A stretch of 64,000 nt of DNA from Grimontia sedimenti. GTDB lineage: Bacteria > Pseudomonadota > Gammaproteobacteria > Enterobacterales > Vibrionaceae. Below are positions 42,672 through 53,400 of this stretch, in pieces. Position numbers and translations under genes: made by a program. The notes under the pieces are model-generated. The model saw only the letters and a program-made list of their open reading frames with translations, did not search any database and was not told the DNA's origin. How positions within the stretch are numbered: the stretch's first letter is position 1; each line of letters begins with the position of its first letter. The stretch lies in NCBI RefSeq assembly GCF_011045095.1, contig NZ_JAALDL010000002.1, positions 186,001 through 250,000 on the forward strand, given 5' to 3'.

Positions 42672-45600
42672 TTAGTCCACTTTAAAAACCTGTTGGTCAT
42701 AGAGGGCATTAATGATTTCTGAAGTACTGGATCCTGCAGCCAGACTAAGCCCTGAACTCGAGATATCCATGCTTTCCAGCACGATGTTTTGCGTTTGACC
42801 ATTTGAAATCAGTGCAAGCGTGATCGTGCCATCATTAGCGACAGTTGCGTCATCAAAAAATGGCAATAAATCAGACGCATCCGGTGTTGAGCTTAACCCT
42901 GTCAGCAAGTCAGAGATATCCAGTTTGTCCTGCCCCAACGTCAGATCAGTCACCCTGTCTGTATTCGCTGGATTGGTCAAAGACGACTCCAGCCAAACGA
43001 ACAGATCTTCTCCTTCACCGCCAGTGAGAATGTCATCGCCTTTACCCGCTTGCAGGGTGTCATTGCCCCCCATACCAAACAGACTTTCTCCTGCGTCATC
43101 GGCGACCAACGTATTGCTTTCTCCATTACCGATATTGTCACCGAGATATAACTGACCGCTATCGATGACAGAGGTCAGGAGCTCTTCCTGGGTCATACCA
43201 GAAGCCGTGCCATTAATCATTTCATCCAAACTGACGCCGTTGAAAACGATGTCCTGAACTTTATCTCCGCCAACTGAAACACTCAGCGTTGCGCTGCCAC
43301 CGCTTTCGGTTAATGCGAGGATATCAGTCAGCGCTGAGAGGCCACTCAGGTTTTGCAGGCTTAGCGCACCGCTGAGATCCACCACATCCGTTGCAGTGTC
43401 GAAATCTTCGATGGTATCTGTCGCAGGGCTGCCGGCGGTGCCAAAATCTCCTGCATTCCAGACAAACCTGTCGATGCTGTTGTCCGCTTCACCCTCTTTA
43501 CCACCCCACAAGCTGTCATCACCTGCGCCGCCACTGAGGATGTCTGCACCAAGCCCGCCAATCAAGGTATCGTCACCATCGCCACCTTCCAGTGTGGCAT
43601 TTTCCGTTCCCGAAACCACCACATTGTCGAGGGCAGGATTTGCGGCTGCAATCGCCCCTTCGCCTGCGTTAGTCACGTTGATAGAAAGTTCGATGGAATC
43701 AGATTCTGCCGATTCCCCCGTCGTTGTCGTTGAAATAGCAACCACTTCAACGGTGTTCGACAGCACTGACGAGCCTGTCACATGCAGTTGTGCGAGATCT
43801 GCCGGCGTTAGCGTCACAACACCACCGATAGGGCCTGTCCCCATGGCTGCGCCGTCAGCATCAACGAATGTTAGTCCCGCAGGCACATTTCGAATTTCGA
43901 TCGAAAGCGTTTCAGATGGGTCCGTCAATGCAGCTGCCAGCCCAAGCAGTGGAATCACGGAAGCGACACTCCCCGCAACCGCAGCGGTTTGTGGCGTATT
44001 CAGGGTAAGTGTGGGAATGTCCGGTTTTGGCAGTACATTGATGCTGACCGAATTCGTATCTGTCTTCGCCCCTCCGTCACCGGTATTTCCGTTATCGTTG
44101 ACCGTTACGGTCAGGGTATCTTCACCACTGAAATTAGTATCTCCCGTGTAAGTGACGCCATTGCCCAAAGCTTCATTAATGGCATCCAGCGGCCCCTCCA
44201 AAGTCATGTTATTGGTGCCCTGCCCACTCACCGTCACGCCCGAAGGCAATGGTGGTGAGTCTGGTAAACCAATCACACCGTCAATCGCACTCAAGCGAAT
44301 AGAAATGGCACCACCAGACGTTTCATTAGCATCAACATCTTTCACCTGTATCGATTCAATCAGTAAGGTGGTTTCTTCTTCCGCTTCCAGTGAAGTTGGC
44401 AAGGTTAACTCTGGCTCGTCATTGACTGGTGTGACGGTAACATCGATCACCTGATTCACCCACAGCGAACTGTCCGCTTCTACGCCGTTGTCTACCGCGC
44501 GAATCGACACTTCAAGCTGCCCATCCCAGTTATTTTCATTGGCATCTCCCGGCGTGAAAATAAGCGAAGACAGCGTGGTTTGATTGGCGATAACGACCCA
44601 ACTTCCATCGGGTTGTTTTTCCGCACTGCTCCCACTGGCAACACCCGGCGGCAGGCTGATCGTTGCGGAATCCGGCACATTGGTCAGCACCACTTTCACC
44701 ACTTCTGGCCCATTCTCAGTCACTGACAATCCCGAACCATCATATGACGGCGCTTTGTCGATCACCGTGACATCCAAAGGCAACTCAATGTTCTCGTCTT
44801 CCGTGCCGGAGACCGACGTGGTGATTTCAGTGTCTACTCCATCGCCAATGGGGTTAACCACAACGTCGATGGTGGTGCTGTATTCTTTCGGTGTGCTGAG
44901 TAGATTCTCTTTGGCGTAAACCACCATGACAACCGTCATTGAACCACTGAAGTTTTTGGGTGGAATAAACGCAATATCATCAAGAGAGAAACTTTGGCTG
45001 TTAGGTGGCACACTGATGGTCCAGTCGCCGCCGCCACTGTTCTGCACCAACTGGCTTCCATTAGAAACTAACTGGAAATCATCAGGCACACCGGTGAGTT
45101 TCACCGAAACAATCTTCTCAGAACCATCAGTGTCCTGCAGCGTTGCCGTGACTCCTGTTAGTGCGATTTGCTCATCTTCGTTGCCCGCAATCGCTGAAGT
45201 ATTACCACTGAAGGTAACCGGATCGTTAACTGGCAAGACTTCGAACGACACATTGGTTGATATGGTTTTAACGGTGACAGAGTCAGGTAAGCTCGTCTGG
45301 TCATTCACTGCCCTATCTTCTACCGTTGTATCGACTTTAATGCTGACATCACCACTGAAATCCGCTATCGGCTTGAAGTAAACCTTGGAAAGATCAGCAC
45401 TGGAAACAGTGATGGTGCTTTGCGGGTTCTCACCACTTTCATCAACAAAAAAACCTACGGAGCTGTCAACGGTCAATACAGCCTGAGTGATGGTTTCAAC
45501 ACCGGAATTGGGCGACGTATCGGGGTCGATTAATTTCGACGTGAAATCCAGCTCGATAATGCCATCTTCTAATGCTTTATCTGGTACGGGAACCCATTCT

Positions 45601-47408
45601 GATTGGTCATCTACAGGCTGTTCTTCATTATTCAGACCATCGGTTTGAATCACTTTCACTTCAGTTGAAACGCCGTCGACGACAGGCGTCACGAGCATCG
45701 CAATCGTGGTATCTAACTCTTTGATATTACCACTGAGTTGATCCGTGGTGACCAGCTTGATGGGTAAGGTGACATCCCCGGCGAAGTGCTTTGGAAGCGT
45801 CAATGTGATGCCGGAAAGATCGACGGAACCATCGCTACCAACAGGCACTTTCGCGACGTATTCACCGGTCTCGTAGTTGAATTCCATCCCAGATACAGAT
45901 GCACCAATAGCCCCCAATGCAGCAGCATCGATGACCAGAGAGAGCTCATCATTGGGCGCATCCACAGCATTTATCTGGATAAAGTCGTCAATTTGCTCTC
46001 CAAATTTAATCGATTTATCTTCAGCACCTGTCACATTCTGCAAGTTGACCGATATATCACCTGCCAACTCGGTCTGATCTGTCTCACCCTGAAAGTCCAG
46101 TGTCAGCACAATGGGCTTCTGCTCGACGGGAGTACTTACGTCTCCCTCAGTTCCGTCCCCCTGATCCTGAACCTGCGCTGTGATTTGCGCATATACAGGC
46201 GCCGTTGTTTTAGCAGACGTCGTAATGGCCAATGTATCTAATGCATTCGCAGGAACAGTCCAACTGCCGTCACCATTATTGATCCCACCTGTCACGTAGA
46301 ACTGGTCATAGAGTTCAAGCTGTTCTTCTGTCAGTGGTGTTCCACTGGCATCAGCGACAAAAGTGACCACGACCTGGGTAATAATTTCCTCGCTGCTTCC
46401 GTCTGTGTTTACGCCTTCAGGTGTTATAAATGCCAAACGTCTATCAGGACTGGAAAGTGATATTGAGCCAGTACCCTCCCCGACAATGGTCGTCGAAAGA
46501 ATATTATCGGAAGCATCAATTAGCTCGATGTCTCCAGTATTCTCTAAGGTCGCGATGATGAGGACATTCAGATCCCCCGTGATCTCTTTGGTATCAACTG
46601 CCGCTGAATCAGTATCTTTTTGCTCAACCGTCAGTTTCACGCTCAGGTCGAGATCACGGTCAAGGTCGACATTCTCGGGCGCTCTCAACAGCAAATTGGA
46701 ACCAGACAACAGCTTGGTGATCTGATCCGCTGTCAACACGACTTCTCCACCAGCGAACGTCAACGGTGCGGATTCACCTGCAATCGTCAGCGTATACCCA
46801 TCGTCAATCGCTGCCTGAGCCATCGAAAAGGTAATAGCGGTAATAGATTCTTTGTTATCAGTGAATCCTTCATCCGTATTTGGACGCCAATTAACGACCA
46901 CATTCTGGTCTTCAAATCCACGGCTGTTGAGCGTGTAATCTTGCGCATCAATTTCCGGTTCGATATGTACAATGACATCTTTATCGACGGTCAAAGAATC
47001 GCCATCGTCTTCAGTGACGATAATGGTGACAGTCAGCGTGATATCATCTGTGCTGCCAGGAGGAGGAACCAGTTTAACGTCTGAAAGCCCATCTACCTTG
47101 GCCTGATATTGGGGTTCACCATTAGCACCCAGACCAGCATAAACTAGGTTGATTTCGTCATCATTGGTATCTAATAAGGTCACGCCTTGGGGAATATTGG
47201 TGACCAGCGTAGACAGTGTTTCAGAGTCATCGTCAGGCAGAGAACTCCCTTTCTCACCAGATTTAATGGTAAACGAAAGTGAAACTTCTCCATCTTCCGG
47301 AATGGTGGTTTCAATCCCCGTCTCCACGCCATCTTCGATGACTGGCTGCCAAACATTACCTAAATCTGCTTCAATATCTGGCACATCAGCCACGCCTTTC
47401 AAAGCCAC
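42672..47408 (-). CDS. adhesin segment 4: C-terminal Ig-like repeats, RTX and secretion signal
   Basis: 1,578 residues in frame with no RBS of its own; the apparent ATG at 47408 is an internal codon. Repeating 100-120-residue cadherin/Ig-like units (DxDxS-rich, TLTVTVNDNGNTGDGG). Then a first RTX block (ENATLEGGDGDDTLIGGLGAD and GGAGDDSLWGG) and a second (GGNDTLQAGKGDDILTGGEGEDLF). It ends with the type I C-terminal target domain DRVTDLTLGQDKLDISDLL. The glycine-rich nonapeptides bind calcium outside the cell and drive folding after export. Confidence 0.85.
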   Translation of the reverse strand: MALKGVADVPDIEADLGNVWQPVIEDGVETGIETTIPEDGEVSLSFTIKSGEKGSSLPDDDSETLSTLVTNIPQGVTLLDTNDDEINLVYAGLGANGEPQYQAKVDGLSDVKLVPPPGSTDDITLTVTIIVTEDDGDSLTVDKDVIVHIEPEIDAQDYTLNSRGFEDQNVVVNWRPNTDEGFTDNKESITAITFSMAQAAIDDGYTLTIAGESAPLTFAGGEVVLTADQITKLLSGSNLLLRAPENVDLDRDLDLSVKLTVEQKDTDSAAVDTKEITGDLNVLIIATLENTGDIELIDASDNILSTTIVGEGTGSISLSSPDRRLAFITPEGVNTDGSSEEIITQVVVTFVADASGTPLTEEQLELYDQFYVTGGINNGDGSWTVPANALDTLAITTSAKTTAPVYAQITAQVQDQGDGTEGDVSTPVEQKPIVLTLDFQGETDQTELAGDISVNLQNVTGAEDKSIKFGEQIDDFIQINAVDAPNDELSLVIDAAALGAIGASVSGMEFNYETGEYVAKVPVGSDGSVDLSGITLTLPKHFAGDVTLPIKLVTTDQLSGNIKELDTTIAMLVTPVVDGVSTEVKVIQTDGLNNEEQPVDDQSEWVPVPDKALEDGIIELDFTSKLIDPDTSPNSGVETITQAVLTVDSSVGFFVDESGENPQSTITVSSADLSKVYFKPIADFSGDVSIKVDTTVEDRAVNDQTSLPDSVTVKTISTNVSFEVLPVNDPVTFSGNTSAIAGNEDEQIALTGVTATLQDTDGSEKIVSVKLTGVPDDFQLVSNGSQLVQNSGGGDWTISVPPNSQSFSLDDIAFIPPKNFSGSMTVVMVVYAKENLLSTPKEYSTTIDVVVNPIGDGVDTEITTSVSGTEDENIELPLDVTVIDKAPSYDGSGLSVTENGPEVVKVVLTNVPDSATISLPPGVASGSSAEKQPDGSWVVIANQTTLSSLIFTPGDANENNWDGQLEVSIRAVDNGVEADSSLWVNQVIDVTVTPVNDEPELTLPTSLEAEEETTLLIESIQVKDVDANETSGGAISIRLSAIDGVIGLPDSPPLPSGVTVSGQGTNNMTLEGPLDAINEALGNGVTYTGDTNFSGEDTLTVTVNDNGNTGDGGAKTDTNSVSINVLPKPDIPTLTLNTPQTAAVAGSVASVIPLLGLAAALTDPSETLSIEIRNVPAGLTFVDADGAAMGTGPIGGVVTLTPADLAQLHVTGSSVLSNTVEVVAISTTTTGESAESDSIELSINVTNAGEGAIAAANPALDNVVVSGTENATLEGGDGDDTLIGGLGADILSGGAGDDSLWGGKEGEADNSIDRFVWNAGDFGTAGSPATDTIEDFDTATDVVDLSGALSLQNLSGLSALTDILALTESGGSATLSVSVGGDKVQDIVFNGVSLDEMINGTASGMTQEELLTSVIDSGQLYLGDNIGNGESNTLVADDAGESLFGMGGNDTLQAGKGDDILTGGEGEDLFVWLESSLTNPANTDRVTDLTLGQDKLDISDLLTGLSSTPDASDLLPFFDDATVANDGTITLALISNGQTQNIVLESMDISSSGLSLAAGSSTSEIINALYDQQVFKVD

Positions 47409-50400
47409 GTTGAGGATTTTGCGCCAGTCTCGTAGATATCAGTCACCGTCTCGGCGACACCACTGGCATTGGTGACTGTGATCGTGTCTTTCACCACGCC
47501 CCTGACACTCAATGCGAAATCCACATTGCTTTCCGGTGGTGGCTGAAGCTTCAAACCAGTGATGTCTGAATACGCAATTTCATAGAGACCACCGGTTTCC
47601 GGTACTTCAGTGCCATCACTCAAGAGTAATTTCGCCCCTGTCGGCACGCCAGTGATCCAGACATAAAGCACTTCAGAACCGTCTGTGTCGGCTGAATCTG
47701 TCAGTGAGATATGCGGTGCGAGGTCAATAAGCTCGTCTTCCAGCCCACTGGCACGGGTCACTTTGAGGGTCGTAGTATCCGCAATGGGGTCAACTGCGAT
47801 CGTGATGGTTTGAGATTCAGAGTCCGCCGTTTGCTGACCGGACGCAAAATTGTCCTTCTCTTTACTTTGGGCAATCGCTGTTAGCGTGATGTCACCAGAG
47901 AAATTCTCGTCAGGTTTCACCACCACATTGTTAATATCTGCAGCTGCGACGATGTATTTGCCATCTGTCGGCGTCAATTCTGCGCCATTAAGCAACAAGG
48001 TGGCCCTGCCAGCGTCGAGTGTCAGGATGTAGTTCAGTTCTTCCGAGTCATCCCTGTCTTCCAATTCGGCGTTCAGGTTGAGTGTTGCGCCGTCACTGTC
48101 TTCATCAATCCGGTAGTAAAGCGTTGTCGTTGAGTTTTCCCAAATCGGCACATCAGCAATACCCTCAACAGTGATGGAGAAGGTTTTGTTATCCAACTGA
48201 CGTTCTGAGCCATCTCCGTTGGCCACAAATCCCGTCACGGTAAACGTAGGCACACCGTTAGATGCGGAGTAATCCTGATCAGGGACAAAGGTCACGCCTT
48301 GTAGTGTCCAAAGTTCATTGGAAGCATTGGGCGTGAACAAGTTGCCCGCAAGCTCAATTTGATTCCCTGTGATGGGAAGCTCCGCACCGTTCGCATAGAA
48401 AGTGCCGTGAGCGTTGGATGGCAAGGTAATCAAAACGCGATCAACCGTTTCACTTTGGTCATTATCACCAACGTCGACAGTCATATTGATCGGAATACCA
48501 TCTGCCGGATTGCCGACCAGATCATCATTAGGATCTGGCTCCCTTCCCTGATCTTCAATGCCAGATGCATTTTGGACGACAAGTTGCGGCTGGGCATCGA
48601 CAACCACAATTTCCGTTGTGCCGACAACGATGTCTCCATCGCCGTCAAGAATTTCGTAGCTAAAAGATTCTGTGATGCGGTTGCTGGTTGAGCCGGTGTG
48701 TGTGATGTCATCGTTGGCGATGAACTCCACCGTACCGCGGCTATGAATCACCAAGGTGCCGAGTTCTTGCCCGCCACTCCCCTCGGTGACCGTAAACCGG
48801 TTATTAATGCCCGGTGTCAGTTCATGCTGTTCGCCATTGATGGTGACTGACTTGATGGTTGCATCATCAGCGCCTCGATTGCGCGCAGGCAGAATGGTAA
48901 TGCGTGAAGATGAATCCCCTTCTTCCGTCACCAAACTTCCGCCGCCTGTTCCGACGCCGTCGGTCTCCAACGAAAATGGCACATCATCAAGGACATTCAC
49001 GACGATATTGGCTGTCGCTTTGTCGCCATCAGCATCAGTCACTTCAACAGGGAAGTTAATCGCGAGAGAATTTTTCTCTTCACCTCGCGGATGGTCAAGT
49101 GCGCCAAGCAGTGCAAAGGTATAAGTGCCATTCGGGAATACGGTTAGCGTAAAGACTTCTCTTGCGCCCGCCATACCGGTGTAAACCTTATTGGCAGATG
49201 TATCACTGGTCAGCTCCAGCGTGACTGCGGTGCCTTTTGAACTCAGCGGAATGGCAGTACCAGCCGCATCTTCACTATTGTCGCTATTTACTGAGGCAAA
49301 GCCGCTAACGTTTATCGCTACATCAGCAATTTCATCACTGCCGCTATTGATTTCCAGTTGTCCGGTCGCGGTATCCTGATCAGTGCCCACACCACCAGGC
49401 GTGGTACCGGGTCGGTTCTGATTGGGGCTTGAGCCATTAGCGTTGATATCGCTTTCTTCTACATTCAACACAGGCGCGTTGGTAATCACTGGCGCTTCGC
49501 CATCCTGAATATCAACGCTAATCGCTGCAATGCCACTTATCACATCACCATCAGAATCCTTGGTGTCGAGAGAGACTGAAATAACAATGCGATCACCATT
49601 AATCGTTACCCGTGTGTTTGATGTCGCATCAGCATTGTGGTCAACAGGTTTGTGAAGCGTGATAGAAGGTTCGATGACCAAACCATAGCCATCGACGCTT
49701 TGGGTAGCAGGAAAGCTCAACGTCATGACCAACTCACCATCAACCCGCCCAGACAGGACACCTGTCGTCTGATCGTATTCGAAGTCGATGGGTTCACCGT
49801 TACTGGTGAGTACCTCTTCCATGTCTTTAATCAAGTCATCCAACTGAGCACTGCTGATTCTCACGTCGTCCGGGATCAATCGGTCAGTTCTCGCATTGAC
49901 TGTCAAACTCACGGTTGAGGTATCGGGATAGCCAACTTGAGCGCCCTCAGGCGTTAAATCTGGCTCAGTGATCGGCAAGGTTTTGTCAGTAGACGGAATG
50001 ATCGCCGAGTCATCATCCTCAATGGTGATGGTAAACTCGCCCGTCACTTCATCGCCATCAATATCCGTCACTTTTACGCCAATTGGCAGTTCAAGGTCGC
50101 TGCCAGCCTCATCAACAGCCAAATCCAAAACAACGGAGTATTCACCTGTTGGCTTACCCGAAGCATCAGTATCAAGCTTGATGGTCAGCACCGTGTCACC
50201 ATTCGCAGGTGAAGAAGACGCGGACAAGCTTGGATCATCGATAACTACGATGATTTCGTTAGTGAGCGAAGAAAATGGCTGTGGTTGAACACTGGTTTGA
50301 TAGCCACTGCTGGTGATGGCATTAAGTGCTGCTTCCAATCCTGAAGGCGCATAGAACTCGATGGACTGAATCGCATCTGTTCCTTGGGTAATGCCAAGGC

Positions 50401-50422
50401 TGATATTCTCTTGCGAGCGCAT
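47399..50422 (-). CDS. adhesin segment 3: extender repeats
   Basis: About 1,007 residues from the first ATG in this frame, which is internal; the frame is open back to about 50490. Extender modules contain VTDIDGDEVTGEFTITIEDDDSA, VEVTDADGDKATANIVVNVLDD and Ig-like blocks such as SYEILDGDGDIVVGTTEIVVVD. These DxDxD calcium-binding linkers stiffen RTX adhesins when Ca2+ is bound. No ligand-binding domain that I can name is visible. Confidence 0.8.
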   Translation of the reverse strand: MRSQENISLGITQGTDAIQSIEFYAPSGLEAALNAITSSGYQTSVQPQPFSSLTNEIIVVIDDPSLSASSSPANGDTVLTIKLDTDASGKPTGEYSVVLDLAVDEAGSDLELPIGVKVTDIDGDEVTGEFTITIEDDDSAIIPSTDKTLPITEPDLTPEGAQVGYPDTSTVSLTVNARTDRLIPDDVRISSAQLDDLIKDMEEVLTSNGEPIDFEYDQTTGVLSGRVDGELVMTLSFPATQSVDGYGLVIEPSITLHKPVDHNADATSNTRVTINGDRIVISVSLDTKDSDGDVISGIAAISVDIQDGEAPVITNAPVLNVEESDINANGSSPNQNRPGTTPGGVGTDQDTATGQLEINSGSDEIADVAINVSGFASVNSDNSEDAAGTAIPLSSKGTAVTLELTSDTSANKVYTGMAGAREVFTLTVFPNGTYTFALLGALDHPRGEEKNSLAINFPVEVTDADGDKATANIVVNVLDDVPFSLETDGVGTGGGSLVTEEGDSSSRITILPARNRGADDATIKSVTINGEQHELTPGINNRFTVTEGSGGQELGTLVIHSRGTVEFIANDDITHTGSTSNRITESFSYEILDGDGDIVVGTTEIVVVDAQPQLVVQNASGIEDQGREPDPNDDLVGNPADGIPINMTVDVGDNDQSETVDRVLITLPSNAHGTFYANGAELPITGNQIELAGNLFTPNASNELWTLQGVTFVPDQDYSASNGVPTFTVTGFVANGDGSERQLDNKTFSITVEGIADVPIWENSTTTLYYRIDEDSDGATLNLNAELEDRDDSEELNYILTLDAGRATLLLNGAELTPTDGKYIVAAADINNVVVKPDENFSGDITLTAIAQSKEKDNFASGQQTADSESQTITIAVDPIADTTTLKVTRASGLEDELIDLAPHISLTDSADTDGSEVLYVWITGVPTGAKLLLSDGTEVPETGGLYEIAYSDITGLKLQPPPESNVDFALSVRGVVKDTITVTNASGVAETVTDIYETGAKSSTWL

Positions 50423-53400
50423 GCTGCCAATAATGGGGTCAATGAGTGTTGAATCGACAGGATCGACACTTGCCGCGCGCCATCCTTTATGGTGAGCGTG
50501 AAATCAGATGTCGTTGTGTCACCGTCATCATCCGTGACTTTAAGTGAGAGCGGCAACTCTACCGACTCACTGTCTGGCTGTTCAATCGGACGGTTTACGG
50601 TTGCGGTGTATTGGTTGTTCGCTTGATCGATAGCTACCGTCAGAACAGTTATAGTGGCGCCAGACCCGTCGATATACCCCACTTCGATGGTTTTGTTTGA
50701 GCCATTGAGTTCGTTCAATGGGGTTAGCAAAGTCAGCGCATTGCCTTCGCTGGTTAGCCCTTCTATTTGGGTAGCCAAAGCAGCCTCTAAATCCCAAACC
50801 AGCGAGGTGATGTCATCACTTCCCACCTCTAAGCCCAGAGATTCAGTTGTCGAAACCGGTGTATCGCCATTGGCTGGTTCAGTGAGTTCAGCATCCGCGA
50901 CTTCCATTATCGCATTAATGCCATCTTCCACTGAGTAAGTGACTTCAATAGGCGTATTTAGCGGGTCGTTATCCGTATCGCGTGCCTGAAGTTGAACCTT
51001 GATAGCGAAGATTTCGTCATCGCTACCAGAGGCTGGCTTAACTGTCACCCATTGGTTGTCAGCAAACTTGCTTTCTTCAATGTGATCAAGTGGCTCGCTG
51101 AGCGTAAAGACAGAAGCAATAGACAGGCCTTGCGCCCCCGTACCCGCCGATGGGGTTGTGGTCAACGTTAAGCTAATCACTTCTGTGCCGTCGCCCTTTT
51201 CACCCACTAGCGTGATGACGTTATCTGCGGTGCCCGCCTCAATGCGGAATGTCAGCGCATCACCACCTGAAGTCAGTTCATTCAACTCTTCAATCAATGC
51301 AGTCAGATTGGCGATGGAGACAGAATTGGGTAGTAGCCTATCCGCAGCGGCATCTAATGTGATCGTGCCGTTGACGGTTTGAGCAGGTTCGTTAAGTTTA
51401 TCCTCGGTGATTTCATACTCACCACTCACTGTCGCTGATTCGCCCGACGCGTTACTGCCATCATTGACGGTAACGGTAAAGTCAGAGGAATCACTGTCAC
51501 CATCGTGATCCGTGACTTTCACAGAAAGTGGCAGCTCAACCTTTTCATCTGATGGCTGGTCGATAGATTGTGACAGCGTCACTTTATATTGATTGTTACC
51601 CGCATCCAGCTCAATCGTCATCACGGTAACTGTTGCACCAGAGCCATCGGTATAGCCAATCTCTATCGGATTATCAGAATCATTTAAATCGCTGACTGGA
51701 CTCAGCAATGACAAGGTATTGCCATTGCTGGTTAGCTCTTCAACGATGGTCTGAAAATCACTGTCTAGCTGCCAAACCAGTGATTCAATATCATCACTCC
51801 CGATATCCAGTCCCAGCGAGCGAGTTTCTATCGCTGTTGAACCGGAATTAGGGTCAGTCACACTGGCATCCTGAACAGCGATTTCTGGATGGATGCCGTC
51901 TTCAAGCGAATACGTCACTTCTATCGGCGCATCCAGCAAATCATCATCGGTATCTTTCGCTTGCAGTTGAAGCTTGATATCAAAAATCTCTTCGCTGCTG
52001 CCAGATGCAGATTTGATGGTGACCCATTGATTGTTAGCAAACTTGTCTGGTTCAGCATGGTCGAGGGGGAGGTTGAGCGTGAAGACTGAATCAATCGTGA
52101 TGCCCTGCGCACCGCTGCCCGAGATTTGCGTGGTAGTCAGCGTGAGGCTAACCACCTCAGTGCCATCCGCTTTTTTACCGACTAGCTCAATGACGTTATC
52201 AGCCGTGCCCGGTTGAATGGTGAAAGTCAGTGCATCACCACCGGAAGTCAGTTCGTTGAGTTCGCTTTGAAGAGCCGACAAGTTGGCGATAAATACAGAA
52301 TCCGGCTGAAGCCTGTCTGTGGTGGCATCTAATGTAATGGTGCCGTTGGCGGTTTGAGCAGGTTCATTCAGCTGGTCTTCAATTAAGTCGTAATTACCGG
52401 AGACACTGACATTGACGCCATTGGCGTTGTCATTGTCTTCAACAATCACCGTGAAAGTAGAATCTGCGGTGTCACCATCTTTGTCCGTCACCCTCACGGA
52501 AAGTAGAATGTCGATTTTGTCGTTACTGGTGGTTTGATCGATTGGCTGGGACAGCACTACATCGTAATCATTGTTCACCTGATCCAGCGTGACGGTCATC
52601 ACTGTGATTGTGGTGCCCGTGCCGTCAACATAACCAATCTCGATCGGTTGGTTTGAATCATTGATGTCGCTGAGTGGTGTTAACAGCGAAAGGGCATTGC
52701 CATTGCTGGTGAAGCCTTCGATGGTGGTCTGGAATGTGCTATCCAACTGCCAAACCAGCGATTCAATATCATCACTGCCAATAGTAAGGCCAAGCGAACC
52801 CGATACCGTTGATGCGCTCCCCCCTTTAAGCGGATCGACGAGTTCTAGGTCAGCGGCATCAATCACCGGATGAATGCCATCCTCAATCGAATACGTCACT
52901 TCAATGGGGTCATCTAACGCATCATTATCTGTATCAAGCACCTGAAGCTGAAGTTTGATGTCGAAGATTTCTTCGCTGCCACCGGATGCAGGATTAATCG
53001 TCACCCACTTATTGTCAGTAAATTTGCTGTCTTCAATGTGGTCTAGCGGTTCGTTGAGTGTAAAAACAGAAGCAATCGAGATCCCCTGTGCGCCGGAACC
53101 CGGCTGTTGCGTCGTGGTCAGCGTCAGACTGACCACTTCCGTGCCATCGGCTTTTTTACCCACCAACTCGATAACGTTCCCTGCCGTGCCTGGCTCTATC
53201 GAGAAAGTCAGCGAATCACCACCAGACGTCAGTTCATTGAGCTCGGACTGTAATTCCGACAGATTGGCAATAGAGAGGGAATCAGGTTGCAGACGGTCAG
53301 TTTTCGCATCCAGCGTAATCGTGCCGTTTGCGGTTTGCGCCGGTTCATTCAACTGATTTTCTGTGATTTCAAAACCGCCACTCTCCGTCGCGGACTCGCC

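Noticed and set aside
42820-47475. Plus-strand open frames of 60-250 codons opposite the adhesin
   Set aside because: Ser/Thr/Val/Pro-rich antisense translations of the repeat gene, with no RBS or domains.
50245-50480. C-terminal tail of adhesin segment 2 as a real protein end
   Set aside because: The tail is out of frame with the adhesin; the other frame continues the repeat pattern (SVDPVDSTLIDP).
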